Positions 27,647 through 36,516 of a DNA stretch of 64,000 bases are shown here, one piece after another. Source of the DNA: Bog-257 sp963805985 (GTDB lineage Bacteria > Acidobacteriota > Terriglobia > Terriglobales > Acidobacteriaceae); assembly GCA_963805985.1 (NCBI GenBank), contig CAWDWG010000009.1, positions 62,001 through 126,000 of the forward strand. Direction: 5' to 3'. Position 1 is the first letter of the stretch. Each line of letters starts with the position of its first letter. The notes beneath the pieces were generated by a model. The model saw only the letters and a program-made list of their open reading frames with translations. It was not told the DNA's origin and searched no databases. The translations under genes were made by a program, and so were the position numbers.

Positions 27647-28125
27647 CACTTGCCCAGTTGCGCCTCGATGTCGGCAGCGATGCTCTTAGGCGGTGTCATG
27701 GGCGCGTAGCGGTCGACGACGTTGCCCTGCTTGTCGACGAGAAACTTAGTGAAATTCCACTTGATGGAATCGCCCAGCAGACCGGTCTTTTCGCTCTTGA
27801 GGAATTTGTAGAGCGGGTGCGTGCCGTCGCCGTTGACTTCGATTTTGGAGAACAGCGGGAACTCGACGCTGTAGTTCATCTCGCAGAATTCCTTGATGTC
27901 TTCGTCCGAGCCGGGCTCCTGGTGGCCGAATTGATTGCAGGGGAAGGCAAGGATTTCGAAGCCGCGGTCTTTGTACTTGCCGTAGAGCTCCTGCAAGCCG
28001 GCGTATTGCGGCGTGTTGCCGCACTTGCTGGCGGTGTTGACGATCAGCAGGACCTTGCCTTTGTAGGCAGAGAGCTTTTTCTCTTTGCCGTCGTTCAGCG
28101 TCGCGGAAAAGTCGTAGAGTCCCAT
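27646..28125 (-). CDS. Glutathione peroxidase family (thiol peroxidase)
   Basis: 159 aa. Peroxidatic Cys in NTASKCGNTPQY, the FPCNQFGHQEPG loop with the second Cys and catalytic Gln, and KWNFTKFLVD with the catalytic Trp/Asn: the full tetrad of the family. The Cys (not Sec) form usually works with thioredoxin to reduce lipid and hydrogen peroxides. I start at the ATG 28125 (MGLYDFSA) because GGAG lies 6 bases upstream; six more residues are possible from 28143. Stop and next start overlap by one base. Confidence 0.92.
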   Translation of the reverse strand: MGLYDFSATLNDGKEKKLSAYKGKVLLIVNTASKCGNTPQYAGLQELYGKYKDRGFEILAFPCNQFGHQEPGSDEDIKEFCEMNYSVEFPLFSKIEVNGDGTHPLYKFLKSEKTGLLGDSIKWNFTKFLVDKQGNVVDRYAPMTPPKSIAADIEAQLGK

Positions 28126-28176
28126 CACTCGCTCCAAGATCATTTCACCACAGAGGCACAGAGGGCACGAAGTTTT
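28126..28176. repeat. CACCACAGAGGCACAGAG-type short repeat
   Basis: 28145-28172 holds a CACCACAGAGGCACAGAGGG phrase, also found with small changes at 61494-61522. It is an intergenic phrase seen here only between genes. Confidence 0.45.
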
Positions 28177-28488
28177 TTAAGGCGCGAAGCCGTGGGTTGA
28201 CCAGGCAAACATCGCAAGTAGAAACTCCGCCAGTTCTCGAATGCAGAACGGTACGGGTAGGACCAGCCACCATAGCCTTTTCCATGGGCCCGCGAAGCGC
28301 ATGAAAGCCATTACCGTACACAGGATCCAGAGCGGAAGTAACAGAAGATGGGCCAAATCAACCAGCCCCATTCGCGGCTGAAACAGGTCGTACCATAGGT
28401 TGTGGTAAAAAGTCTGGACGGTCGCCAACGTTGCCGCGCACAGCGACAATATCGCCCACACAACCCATGTTTTAGACTTTTGCTCCAT
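28177..28488 (-). CDS. Small three-helix membrane protein
   Basis: About 103 aa from the ATG at 28488. Hydrophobic helices at about 7-24, 42-62 and 72-93, with aromatic-rich loops (NLWYDLF, WKRLWW). No family recognised. Ribosome site weak (GGCTGG). It lies between the peroxidase and an SGNH hydrolase on the same strand. Confidence 0.55.
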   Translation of the reverse strand: MEQKSKTWVVWAILSLCAATLATVQTFYHNLWYDLFQPRMGLVDLAHLLLLPLWILCTVMAFMRFAGPWKRLWWLVLPVPFCIRELAEFLLAMFAWSTHGFAP

Positions 28489-28592
28489 TGCCAGCCAAGG
28501 CCGTGAAAGCCGAGCGCCTCCCGCGCGGCACACACATGTCCTGTTTGCACAGTCACCGAGGGACGCTTAGATCATTATCGCGCTTGCGGCCA

Positions 28593-29255
28593 TCACTTCG
28601 GCAAATTGGCGTACAGCGCGTCGCGAATGGTACCCATCACCAGGTCCCATCCGTTCGGGCCAGGATGTATACCATCGCCGGTGAACATATTCACCAGGCC
28701 CCAGCCATTCGTGTCCACCATAGGCGTCCACATGTCGATGAGCTTCACATTATTGGGATACATCGAGGGCAGGCCGGTGTAGGCCTGGTTGTAGGCGGCA
28801 ATCTTCGAGCGCTCATCTCCAAAAGATACGATTGTATTCGCACACAGCGGCGGAACGTTGGAAACCAGAATCAGCATGTTCGGGTTTTCCGCGATGAGCT
28901 CGTTGATCATGGTTTGCATGCAAGCCATGTGCTGCGAGACCTGCACGCCGTCCACTATGTCATTGGTGGCGGTGATTAGGAAGACTGCATTGGTGTTGGC
29001 CGGAACGCTCGTCAACAGCTCGCCAAGGAGCTGGGAGCAGGTGTAACTGTGGTATCCCTGTACCACGACGTGCGAGCTGGGAATATTGGGGAACGCCCAG
29101 CCTTGGAAGCCTGCCATGTCTGCGGCCCACGAGTGGCCGAACAGCACCACGTTGACCATCTGAGCATGAGGCGGAATAAGGGGAGTTTGGGGACCCTGCG
29201 CGCTTACGCTCGCAACCAGAAACAGCACGACGAAAATGGCGACTGCAGTTCTCAA
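28593..29255 (-). CDS. Secreted SGNH/GDSL-type hydrolase
   Basis: 220 aa with a signal peptide (AVAIFVVLFLVASVSAQ). Block I is VVLFGHSWAADM (GHS in place of GDS), block III is LITATNDIVDG with the oxyanion Asn, and block V is DGIHPGPNGW with the catalytic Asp and His. Likely an exported esterase or carbohydrate de-acylase. The start codon is TTG, chosen because a perfect AGGAGG lies 8 bases upstream and no ATG is available before the signal peptide. Confidence 0.82.
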   Translation of the reverse strand: MRTAVAIFVVLFLVASVSAQGPQTPLIPPHAQMVNVVLFGHSWAADMAGFQGWAFPNIPSSHVVVQGYHSYTCSQLLGELLTSVPANTNAVFLITATNDIVDGVQVSQHMACMQTMINELIAENPNMLILVSNVPPLCANTIVSFGDERSKIAAYNQAYTGLPSMYPNNVKLIDMWTPMVDTNGWGLVNMFTGDGIHPGPNGWDLVMGTIRDALYANLPK

Positions 29256-29423
29256 GGCGACTACCTCCTACCACGGAAGCTAGCTTTCACCTAGTCTTGT
29301 CAGTAGGAGCAGTGTAATGCAATTCTCCCTTGCGGGCGTCTCTTTATTTGTTAATAGTGCCGCGTGGTCAAAAGTGAGCATCCCACGTACCCGCATCGGC
29401 ACTACTGCCCGCAAGCTATCGCC

Positions 29424-30866
29424 TTAATATGCCTTCGCAATCACCACGCGCTTTTCCACCTGCTCGCCGGTGACGATGCACTTGCCCGGGCCGTCGTATT
29501 CGTCGACCTGCGGAATGCAGCGGATGGTCGCCTTGAATTCTTTCATGCGAGCATCGCAGCGCGGATCGTCTTTGAGGTGTGCCATGACGAACTTGCCGCC
29601 GCCTTTCTCAGCCGTAACGTCCTTCAGCAGAGACTCGACCTCTTCGATCGAGTTCGCCAGCACAGTATTGTCCTTCATGCGCTGCTTGGCGGCGTCGTAC
29701 AGATTCTTCTGCATCTGGTCGAAGATGGCCGGCAGTTTTGACGCCACCTCGGACTGCGCCATCGGCTCTTTCGTTCCTGTATCGCGACGCTTTACGACCA
29801 CATTGCCCGATGCCAGATCTCGCGGGCCCAGCTCCAGCACCAGTGGTACGCCGCGCCGCTCCCAGTGGAAGAACTTTGCGCCCGGCGATTGGCCTTCGCG
29901 ATCGTCAACCTTCGCGCCAACCTCTTTGGCGATGCGATGCGCCGCTTCCAGCACGTTGGCCTTCTCTTCATCCTTGCGATAGATCGGCACCATGACCGTC
30001 TTCACCGGCGCGAGCTTCGGCGGCAGCACCAGCCCCTTGTCATCGGAGTGGCTCATGATGAGCCCGCCGATCAGCCGCGTGCTCACGCCCCAACTCGTCT
30101 GCCAGACGTAGTCCAGCTGGCCTTCGCTATTCTGAAACTGCACATCGAAGGCCTTGCCGAAGTTCTGGCCGAGGTCGTGGCTGGTTCCCGCCTGCAGCGC
30201 GAAGCCGTTCTGCATCATGGCTTCAATGGAGTAGCTGTGCAGCGCGCCGGCGAATTTCTCCGACTGCGTCTTCAGGCCCTTGATCACCGGCATTGCCATT
30301 ACGGTCTCGGCTACGTCGGCATAGACACCGAGCATGCGCAGCACTTCCTCGCGCGCTTCGTCGTGATTGGAGTGCGCGGTGTGGCCTTCCTGCCAGAGGA
30401 ACTCCGTGGTCCGCAAAAACATGCGCGTGCGCAGCTCCCAGCGAATGATGTTGGCCCACTGATTGACCAGCACCGGCAGGTCGCGATAACTCTTAATCCA
30501 CTTCGCGAAGAAGTGGCCGATGATGGTCTCCGAGGTCGGACGGATGACATACGGCTCTTCCAGCTGCTTGCCGCCGGCCATCGTCACCACCGCCAGCTCC
30601 GGCGAGAAGCCTTCGACGTGCTCGGCCTCCTTGTGCAGGAAGCTCTGCGGAATGAGCAGCGGGAAATACATATTCTGATGACCCGTGGCTTTGAAGCGGT
30701 CGTCGAGCTCGCGCTGCAACAGCTCCCACACCGCGTAGCCGTTGGCCTTGATGACCATGCAGCCCTTGACGATTTCCGCCGGCTCGGCCATGTCGCCTTG
30801 CAAGACGACGTCCTGATACCAGGTGGCAAAGTCCTGATTGCGGGCAGTAATCGGAGATTCAGCCAT
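29424..30866 (-). CDS. proS: Prolyl-tRNA synthetase, archaeal/eukaryotic type (ProS type 3)
   Basis: 480 aa. Class II synthetase core: motif 1 (MAEPAEIVKGCMVIKANGYAVWE region), motif 2 RWELRTRMFLRTTEFLWQEG, TSETIIG, and motif 3 GVSTRLIGGLIMSHSDDKGL. The anticodon-binding domain and the zinc-binding-like C-terminal domain end with a terminal tyrosine (VIAKAY), a hallmark of the type without the bacterial editing insert. Charges tRNA-Pro. Start ATG at 30866. Confidence 0.95.
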   Translation of the reverse strand: MAESPITARNQDFATWYQDVVLQGDMAEPAEIVKGCMVIKANGYAVWELLQRELDDRFKATGHQNMYFPLLIPQSFLHKEAEHVEGFSPELAVVTMAGGKQLEEPYVIRPTSETIIGHFFAKWIKSYRDLPVLVNQWANIIRWELRTRMFLRTTEFLWQEGHTAHSNHDEAREEVLRMLGVYADVAETVMAMPVIKGLKTQSEKFAGALHSYSIEAMMQNGFALQAGTSHDLGQNFGKAFDVQFQNSEGQLDYVWQTSWGVSTRLIGGLIMSHSDDKGLVLPPKLAPVKTVMVPIYRKDEEKANVLEAAHRIAKEVGAKVDDREGQSPGAKFFHWERRGVPLVLELGPRDLASGNVVVKRRDTGTKEPMAQSEVASKLPAIFDQMQKNLYDAAKQRMKDNTVLANSIEEVESLLKDVTAEKGGGKFVMAHLKDDPRCDARMKEFKATIRCIPQVDEYDGPGKCIVTGEQVEKRVVIAKAY

Positions 30867-31178
30867 GAATGCTCTTTCTGTTGTAGGAAATGACTGCTCT
30901 TACATTATGACAGGAGAATCAGTTCGGCCACGCGTTGGCGGCGAACGCCGGACCGCTTTGGATCTCATGATCCAAGCTAAGGAGGATCGGCGCGTCTGCG
31001 TAAGAACCCTGTCGCCGCTACGCGGCTCGGGAGAATCGCTCGCCGTTACCCAGGACTTCGCTGCGCTACGTCCTGGGCTAAGTTATTTCGCGCCTACGGC
31101 GCTCGATTCTTGGGACGCTCGTTCCGTTGGCAAGAACTTGAATCAGTTCTCACACAGAAGACCGACGCCATAACGAAA
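30867..31178. other. Intergenic region with palindromic cassettes
   Basis: Between proS and the arylsulfotransferase gene. It contains 31049-31080 (CCCAGGAC...GTCCTGGG around TTCGCTGCGCTAC) and small palindromes such as GCCGCTACGCGGC and CGCCTACGGCG. These are of the same style as cassettes elsewhere in the window. No gene. Confidence 0.55.
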
Positions 31179-31200
31179 GGCACGCCTACTGCGGCGTGCC
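31179..31200 (-). terminator. Terminator hairpin after arylsulfotransferase gene
   Basis: GGCACGCC / GGCGTGCC stem with a 6-base loop, followed on the minus strand by TTTCGTT, 45 bases downstream of the stop codon. Confidence 0.6.
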
Positions 31201-31245
31201 CTCGAACAACAATGCTAAGACTTCAGATCGCCTGCACCAACACTC

Positions 31246-33114
31246 CTACGGCAATGTTGGTGTGTAGAGATTGGTAGCCCGATACGTACGGTACGACCAA
31301 TAGGTAGCCTGCAGTTGATACACGATGTTTCCGTTCAGGTCCGTCTCGGTGGACTGGGCGGCGTTGGCGGGGGACGTGAGCAGCCCATTGCCGAAGCTCG
31401 CATACATCGGATCAGGAGGAGACTTCAGCAACTGCGCACTTCCCAGCGCGATGGAGTACGCTCCCAGGTCGGCTAGCGTCTGGATGTAAACCGTCCGCGA
31501 GCTCTCGAAGACGGAGAACACCATGCCGCGGCTGTTTCCGCCATTACACTGCGTGTGGCGCAGATTGCCGTCGTCGAAAACGGTAAGCGTCTCCGTTGGC
31601 CCGTTCTGTTGCTGGAATGCGGGGTCATGCTGGTGAGTAAACCAGGGGTAGACGTCGGGGCTGCCGCATTGAGTTTGCGGAGGATTGAGGATGGTGAAAT
31701 CGCCATACGGCCCCATGCGCCAGATGACGTCTCCATTCCCGGTTCCGTTAGCGTAATTCACCTTCAGCGCCCAATCCTGGTCGCGCTCCGAGAGCAGAAT
31801 GTTTCCGTCGCTGGTTAGCTGAGCGGCGTTGGCGTGGGTCCAGTCGTTCGCCGTCGTGAAGTTTACGTTGAACGGCGGACAGCCCGCCGACAAGTGGTAG
31901 CACAGGTCATCCAGCGTCGCTTCGCGGCTCAGGTCCTGATGGGCGAACGAATCCCACGCCCACGTCAGCCGCATGTTGTGGTCGAGCACAAGAATCATGT
32001 CGCCCAGGATGTCGACCGGATTCTGCTGCGTGCCACCTTGATATTGCGTCGAAGTCATATCGCGGCTGCCCAGGATGAGCAGGCCGCCGTTGGGCAGTCG
32101 CCGGGTTTCATGATTGTTGAGCCCCGTCATCGGCTGGAAACCCATGGCCTGAAGCTGTTCGTTCAGGATCTCGATATTCGTCTGCAGGGTAATGTTGCCA
32201 GCCAGGTCCCACTCCGTCAGAGTCGTGTAGGACATGGTGAATTGGTTTCCACCAGTCTCCATGCGGGTCATCAGCGCCTCGCCCGGGTGATACCAGATGA
32301 CGTTGCCATTCAGATCCGTCGCGGCCGGCCAAAAGATCTGGAACTCTCCGCCGGTCGGAATCATTTGGAAGATCACGACGGGGAAATCTGCGTCGTGCTG
32401 CTGTGGTGGCACGTTGACCGTAAAGTGCTCGGCGACAGGAAAATTGGCGGGCAAAGTGCCGCTGGTGAAGTTGAGCTCGGGACCGTCGTTCAGGTAGTTG
32501 GTGGCGAACTCCTCCCATTGCATTTGATACTGTGTCGCCGGAAGCATGCCGGCTACAAGGAAGTTCGCGCTCGAGGTCGAGCACGGTACGGCATTGGTAA
32601 TGCTGCTGGCTTGCGAGCCGTTCTCTTTGAAGCGAACGCGGATTGAGTGGCCCACAGTGCAGGGGCCGGCACTGAACAACGCTACCAGCGGATGCGACGT
32701 CGGATTCACCGCCGATCCGCCTCCCTGGGTCACAATGGGCAGCAGCCTATAGGACTGCGAGACTGGCGGGAAAACAACGTACGGCTGCTGTGTGATGTCG
32801 CGAACCACCACGGTTACGTAATACGTGCCTTCCACTGTCCACGGCACCCAGGTAAATGTATTTGGCGTGTTGAAGTCCCGCACGATCTGCTGCTGTCCGG
32901 CGAGCGCTGCCTGGAACTGATAGTCATACGTGTGCCCCTGCTGGCCCTGGATCGTCGCCGTCCAGGTGATGCTGGTTCCCAATAGTTCGGGGCTGGGTAC
33001 GCTCGGTTTGAGCGTGATGGAGATGGGAACCGGTCGGGTTGAGGCTATTGCGACTCCAACCGACGAGACCATCGCGAGCAGCACTGCGATACAGACACGA
33101 AGCATATTGGGCAC
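31246..33114 (-). CDS. Secreted arylsulfotransferase (ASST) family protein
   Basis: About 622 aa. A signal peptide or anchor (MLRVCIAVLLAMVSSVGVAIA) leads into an Ig-like N-terminal part (about 30-130). The ASST propeller follows with HHETRRL-like NNHETRRLPNGGLLILGS, DWTHANAAQLTSDGNILLSE, VIWRMGPYGDF and FTHQHDPAF. The His residues of those blocks match the catalytic histidines of bacterial ASST, which moves sulfate between phenols without PAPS. I chose the GTG at 33114, 5 bases after AAGGAG, over the TTG at 33144. No DsbL/DsbI-like partner is adjacent. Confidence 0.85.
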   Translation of the reverse strand: MPNMLRVCIAVLLAMVSSVGVAIASTRPVPISITLKPSVPSPELLGTSITWTATIQGQQGHTYDYQFQAALAGQQQIVRDFNTPNTFTWVPWTVEGTYYVTVVVRDITQQPYVVFPPVSQSYRLLPIVTQGGGSAVNPTSHPLVALFSAGPCTVGHSIRVRFKENGSQASSITNAVPCSTSSANFLVAGMLPATQYQMQWEEFATNYLNDGPELNFTSGTLPANFPVAEHFTVNVPPQQHDADFPVVIFQMIPTGGEFQIFWPAATDLNGNVIWYHPGEALMTRMETGGNQFTMSYTTLTEWDLAGNITLQTNIEILNEQLQAMGFQPMTGLNNHETRRLPNGGLLILGSRDMTSTQYQGGTQQNPVDILGDMILVLDHNMRLTWAWDSFAHQDLSREATLDDLCYHLSAGCPPFNVNFTTANDWTHANAAQLTSDGNILLSERDQDWALKVNYANGTGNGDVIWRMGPYGDFTILNPPQTQCGSPDVYPWFTHQHDPAFQQQNGPTETLTVFDDGNLRHTQCNGGNSRGMVFSVFESSRTVYIQTLADLGAYSIALGSAQLLKSPPDPMYASFGNGLLTSPANAAQSTETDLNGNIVYQLQATYWSYRTYRATNLYTPTLP

Positions 33115-33624
33115 AGGAGCTCCTTGGGCATAAACTGCATTCAATTTTGTCTTTGCGGATCTGAGGACGAAGTGCTGCGTCCACCCTGAGCGTTGGCGCT
33201 TATATAAGGTGCGTGTGAGTATATCACCTGACTGGATGAGTAGGAACGCTAACAGGTAAGACGCGCTCGGCCGGGTGAACTGCTTGGCTGGCCGGCGAAT
33301 CCGCAGTCAAAGCCCTGGACTGGGCAGCACTGAAGAGATTCTTCTGGTCACAAAACAGTGCAAGTTTGTGAAGGCTGCAACTGCTTCGTTTCGTCTCAAG
33401 ATGCGCCTTGGCAGGTGCTGACAAAGTCGCCCGCGAGCGTCTCGTAACAGGAAACGACTCTGAGTCGTGCCGATAAGGCGTTTATTCTCGCTCGAACCGA
33501 CTTCAGCCGGCGGCAGAAAACCGACGCCGACTGCTGTGCGACGGAAGCTCATGCCGCCAGGGCGCCCGCCCTGGATCATCCCAGGCCGGCGCCTGGCACA
33601 ACACTGACCAGCTCGGTCTCTGGC
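33115..33624. other. Intergenic region with small palindromes
   Basis: 510 bases. It holds palindromes such as AGGGCGCCCGCCCT and CCAGGCCGGCGCCTGG near 33557-33600, in the style of the other cassettes. No reading frame is supported by a family match. Confidence 0.5.
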
Positions 33625-33834
33625 CTAGCCTTTCTTCTTGGGCACCTTGGCGCCCTTCTTGCGCGCCTCCGACAAGCCGATTGCGATTGCCTGCTTGCGG
33701 CTCTTGACCGTGCCGCCTTTGCCGCCCTTGCCGGACTTCAACGTGCCTTTCTTTTCGCGATGCATCGCGCTTTTCACCTGTTTGCCCGCGGCCTTCCCGT
33801 ACTTGCGTCCACCACTTTTCTTCTTAGCTGGCAT
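33625..33834 (-). CDS. Tiny lysine/glycine-rich basic protein (DUF6496-like)
   Basis: 69 aa, nearly a third Lys or Arg. A histone-tail-like N-terminal half (MPAKKKSGGRKYGKAAGK, TLKSGKGGKGGTVKS) is followed by KQAIAIGLSEARKKGAKVPKKKG, the signature of a small family (DUF6496) found in Acidobacteria and Proteobacteria. Probably binds nucleic acid, but the function is unknown. The ATG at 33834 has AGGA upstream; the longer reading to 33966 is not supported. Confidence 0.75.
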   Translation of the reverse strand: MPAKKKSGGRKYGKAAGKQVKSAMHREKKGTLKSGKGGKGGTVKSRKQAIAIGLSEARKKGAKVPKKKG

Positions 33835-34039
33835 AAGAATTCCTCGCTCGGTTAGACGGCGCGACTCATCCATCGAGTTGTGTCGGGCGAGAGCCACGGC
33901 GACACCCGCAAAGTGGCGTTGGTCGATTTTCGCCGCTTTTTGTAGCCCTTGCGCTGCGGTGTGCATCCATTCTGGTGGGGCTTATCCGACCCGGCGGAGC
34001 AGGCAAAATTTCGCTGGTATTTGAGCCTTGGCTGTCAGA

Positions 34040-34045
34040 TATAAT
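34040..34045 (+). promoter_or_regulatory. Candidate -10 box upstream of ilvE
   Basis: TATAAT at 34040-34045 would give a leader of about 140 bases before ilvE. The nearest -35-like hexamer (TTGAGC, 34021) is too close. The rest of the 355-base gap (33835-34189) shows no gene. Confidence 0.3.
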
Positions 34046-34189
34046 CTCCCGTTAAGCTGAATCCCCAAATGCCCGGACTCCACCGAACACCGCAAGGCAC
34101 AGCCCAAGGGCAGCGCCGCTGGTTCGCAGAATTTTCGGCCTGGCAGCACACAAAGAATGTACTCACTCCGCTTTTGAAGGAGCCTCGGA

Positions 34190-35134
34190 ATGGCCATTAA
34201 GGCAAGTGAATTCGTTTGGCACAATGGTCACCTGATCCCCTGGGATGACGCCAAGGTCCACGTCATGGCACATGTGGTGAACTACGGTTCATCCGTGTTC
34301 GAGGGGATTCGTTGCTATCAAACGCCCAAAGGGCCGGCGATCTTCCGGCTGCGGGACCACGCGTTGCGCCTGATGCAGTCGTGCAAGGTCTATCGCATCG
34401 ATCTGGACTACTCGCTCGACGAACTGGTGCAGGGAACGGTCGACATTGTCGCTGCCAATAAAGTTTCGCCCTGCTACATCCGTCCGATCGTGCTGCGCGG
34501 ATACGGGCAGGTGGGCGTCAATCCTTTCAATTCGCCAACCGAGGTTTATATCGCCAATTACGAATGGGGAAAGTATCTGGGCACCCCCGATTGCGACGAC
34601 GGCGTTGAAGTCTGCGTTTCCTCGTGGACGCGTCTGGCGCCCAACACGATGCCAACGATGGCCAAAGCCGGCGCCAATTACATGAACTCGCAGCTCATCA
34701 AGATGGAAGCCATCGTCAACGGCTATGCCGAGGGCATCGCGCTCGACGTCAACGGCTACGTCAGCGAAGGCTCGGGCGAGAACGTCTTCGTCGTTCACAA
34801 GGACCGCATCTACACGCCGCCGCTGGGCAACAGCGTGCTGCCCGGCATCACACGCAACTCGGTGCTGCACATCGCGCACGAGCTAGGCATTCCTGTAATC
34901 GAGCAGGTCATTCCGCGCGAGATGCTCTACATCTGCGATGAGCTGTTCTTCAGCGGCACTGCGGCCGAGATCACGCCCATCCGCTCGGTCGACAAGATCA
35001 TCGTTGGCCACGGCATTTGTGGGCCGATCACGAAATCGATCCGCAAGGAGTTCTACGGGATTGTGAACGGTACGGCTGAAGACCGCTTCGGCTGGCTGAC
35101 ACCGGTCCCGGTAAAACAGCCGGTGAGCGTGTAG
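34190..35134 (+). CDS. ilvE: Branched-chain amino acid aminotransferase
   Basis: 314 aa, fold-type IV PLP enzyme. The PLP lysine is K159 in MAKAGANYMNSQLIK. VNYGSSVFEGIRCY, EGIALDVNGYVSEGSGENVF and VLPGITRNSVL are family blocks binding the substrate and the PLP phosphate. It performs the last step of Val, Leu and Ile synthesis. The ATG is preceded by AAGGAG. Single gene, closed by a clear terminator. Confidence 0.95.
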   Translation: MAIKASEFVWHNGHLIPWDDAKVHVMAHVVNYGSSVFEGIRCYQTPKGPAIFRLRDHALRLMQSCKVYRIDLDYSLDELVQGTVDIVAANKVSPCYIRPIVLRGYGQVGVNPFNSPTEVYIANYEWGKYLGTPDCDDGVEVCVSSWTRLAPNTMPTMAKAGANYMNSQLIKMEAIVNGYAEGIALDVNGYVSEGSGENVFVVHKDRIYTPPLGNSVLPGITRNSVLHIAHELGIPVIEQVIPREMLYICDELFFSGTAAEITPIRSVDKIIVGHGICGPITKSIRKEFYGIVNGTAEDRFGWLTPVPVKQPVSV

Positions 35135-35158
35135 CGAAGGTTCAATCGCAAGAAGAGA

Positions 35159-35180
35159 GGGCGCAGCGATGCGCCCTTTT
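35159..35180 (+). terminator. Rho-independent terminator of ilvE
   Basis: GGGCGCA-GCGA-TGCGCCC followed by TTTTGCTT, 25 bases after the stop codon. Confidence 0.85.
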
Positions 35181-35237
35181 GCTTCGGCCGAAAAGTGGGA
35201 ACTTCGGCTTAAAAGTAGGAACAGCGGTGGTCTTGAA

Positions 35238-35310
35238 CGGCGGGTGGAGCACACCTTCAGGTGTGCATATCGGCAGACTGCTTGCGCCGCGCTTTAGCGC
35301 CTGAGGTAAC
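35238..35310. repeat. Palindromic cassette (GGAGCACACC/GGTGTGC type)
   Basis: Contains CACACCTTCAGGTGTGC after GGTGGAG, then CGCTTTAGCGCCTGAGGTAA. The same phrase order, with other arms, occurs in 52260-52412. Confidence 0.55.
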
Positions 35311-35456
35311 TGTTCTCGTCACACCAGCGGCTCAAGCCTGTGTTTCCTGATTTCAGAGGAATTGCGACTGCTGAAGAGTCTGTCTGAGTACCCAGTTTCA
35401 TCTTTGTCGGTGGAGTATGACCCACGAAAATCAAGCGCCCTTGGCGCGCCATATCA

Positions 35457-35527
35457 TAGCCCAGCACGTAGCCGAAGGCGGAGTGCTGGGTAATGGGAAA
35501 AATAGCCAGAGTCCCCCGGGGACGACA
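35457..35527. repeat. Palindromic cassette (CCCAGC/GCTGGG type)
   Basis: TAGCCCAGCACG...GAGTGCTGGGTAAT followed by GAGTCCCCCGGGGACGACAC; the counterpart of 19198-19262. Part of the 449-base gap between ilvE and the CoA-transferase gene. Confidence 0.6.
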
Positions 35528-35583
35528 CAGTTCTCGCGCAGACTCTGAAGTCGTGCTCCACCGCCCCATTGCGAATCGCTGAC

Positions 35584-36273
35584 TCAGAACTCCATCGTCC
35601 TCGTCTCGCCGGTGACGATCAGCGGGGCTTCGGTGGCATTCTGAACATCGCTCAGCGTCAGTCCGGGCGCGATCTCATCCAGCACCAGGCCGCTCTGTGT
35701 CACACGGATATACGCCATCTCGGTGACGATGGTGTCGACCACGCGCAATCCGGTGATCGGCAGCGTGCAGTGCTTCAGGATTTTAGGCGCGCCGTCACGA
35801 GTGGTGTGCTCCATGGCAACGATGACGCGACGCGCGCTGGCGACCAGATCCATCGCGCCACCCATGCCTTTGACCATTTTGCCCGGGATCATCCAGTTGG
35901 CCAGGTTGCCGTCTTCGTCGACTTCCATTGCGCCCAGCACGCTCAGATCGATGTGTCCACCGCGAATCATCGCGAACGACTCCGCGCTCGAGAAGTAGGC
36001 TGTTCCGGGAAGCTCGCTGACAGTTTCCTTGCCGGCGTTGATCAGGTCTGGATCTTCCTCGCCGGCGATTGGATACGGGCCCACGCCCATCATGCCGTTC
36101 TCGCTCTGCAGCACGACTTCGATTCCGGGCGGCACGCAGTTGGCCACCAGTGTCGGCATGCCAATGCCCAGGTTAACATAGAATCCATCGCGCAACTCGC
36201 GCGCCACGCGCCGCACGATGCGGTCGCGCTTTTCGGTGTCTTTCTGCTTACCGATATTGGGAGAGGTAGCCAT
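35584..36273 (-). CDS. scoB: 3-oxoacid CoA-transferase, subunit B
   Basis: 229 aa, the usual length of the beta subunit. NLGIGMPTLVANCVPPG and QSENGMMGVGPYP, where the Glu is the catalytic carboxylate that carries CoA; GGHIDLSVLGAMEVDEDGNLANWMIPGK follows. With subunit A it transfers CoA between succinate and acetoacetate or similar oxoacids. Subunit A is encoded 243 bases upstream on the same strand, with a repeat cassette in between. Confidence 0.92.
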   Translation of the reverse strand: MATSPNIGKQKDTEKRDRIVRRVARELRDGFYVNLGIGMPTLVANCVPPGIEVVLQSENGMMGVGPYPIAGEEDPDLINAGKETVSELPGTAYFSSAESFAMIRGGHIDLSVLGAMEVDEDGNLANWMIPGKMVKGMGGAMDLVASARRVIVAMEHTTRDGAPKILKHCTLPITGLRVVDTIVTEMAYIRVTQSGLVLDEIAPGLTLSDVQNATEAPLIVTGETRTMEF

Positions 36274-36315
36274 AGGTATTGCTCGATTCTTCGGTACTGC
36301 TCGTCATCTCAATGA

Positions 36316-36361
36316 ATTGTCATCACGAGGAGGCCTTCAGGCCGACGAGGGATCTGCTTTC
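36316..36361. repeat. Half copy of the 37.3-kb palindromic cassette
   Basis: About 45 bases that are the exact reverse complement of 37347-37393: ATTGTCATCACGAG, GGCCTTCAGGCC, then GAGGGATCTGCT. It lies between the two CoA-transferase genes. Confidence 0.75.
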
Positions 36362-36516
36362 TCGCCACAACCGGCAAAACTCGCCTCGCAGTGCCGCCGC
36401 TCCGCGGCTCACCGTTTTCTGATCGCCTGAGCGCGGGCTCACGCCCACGCCTAAAACAAATTGCGCTGCTCCGCAGCTTTACGGCTGGACTAAACCAGCC
36501 TGAAGGCTGGCTCTAC

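Noticed and set aside
34046..34189. Attenuator or T-box leader upstream of ilvE
   Set aside because: I could not find a leader peptide rich in branched-chain codons nor the conserved T-box sequence.
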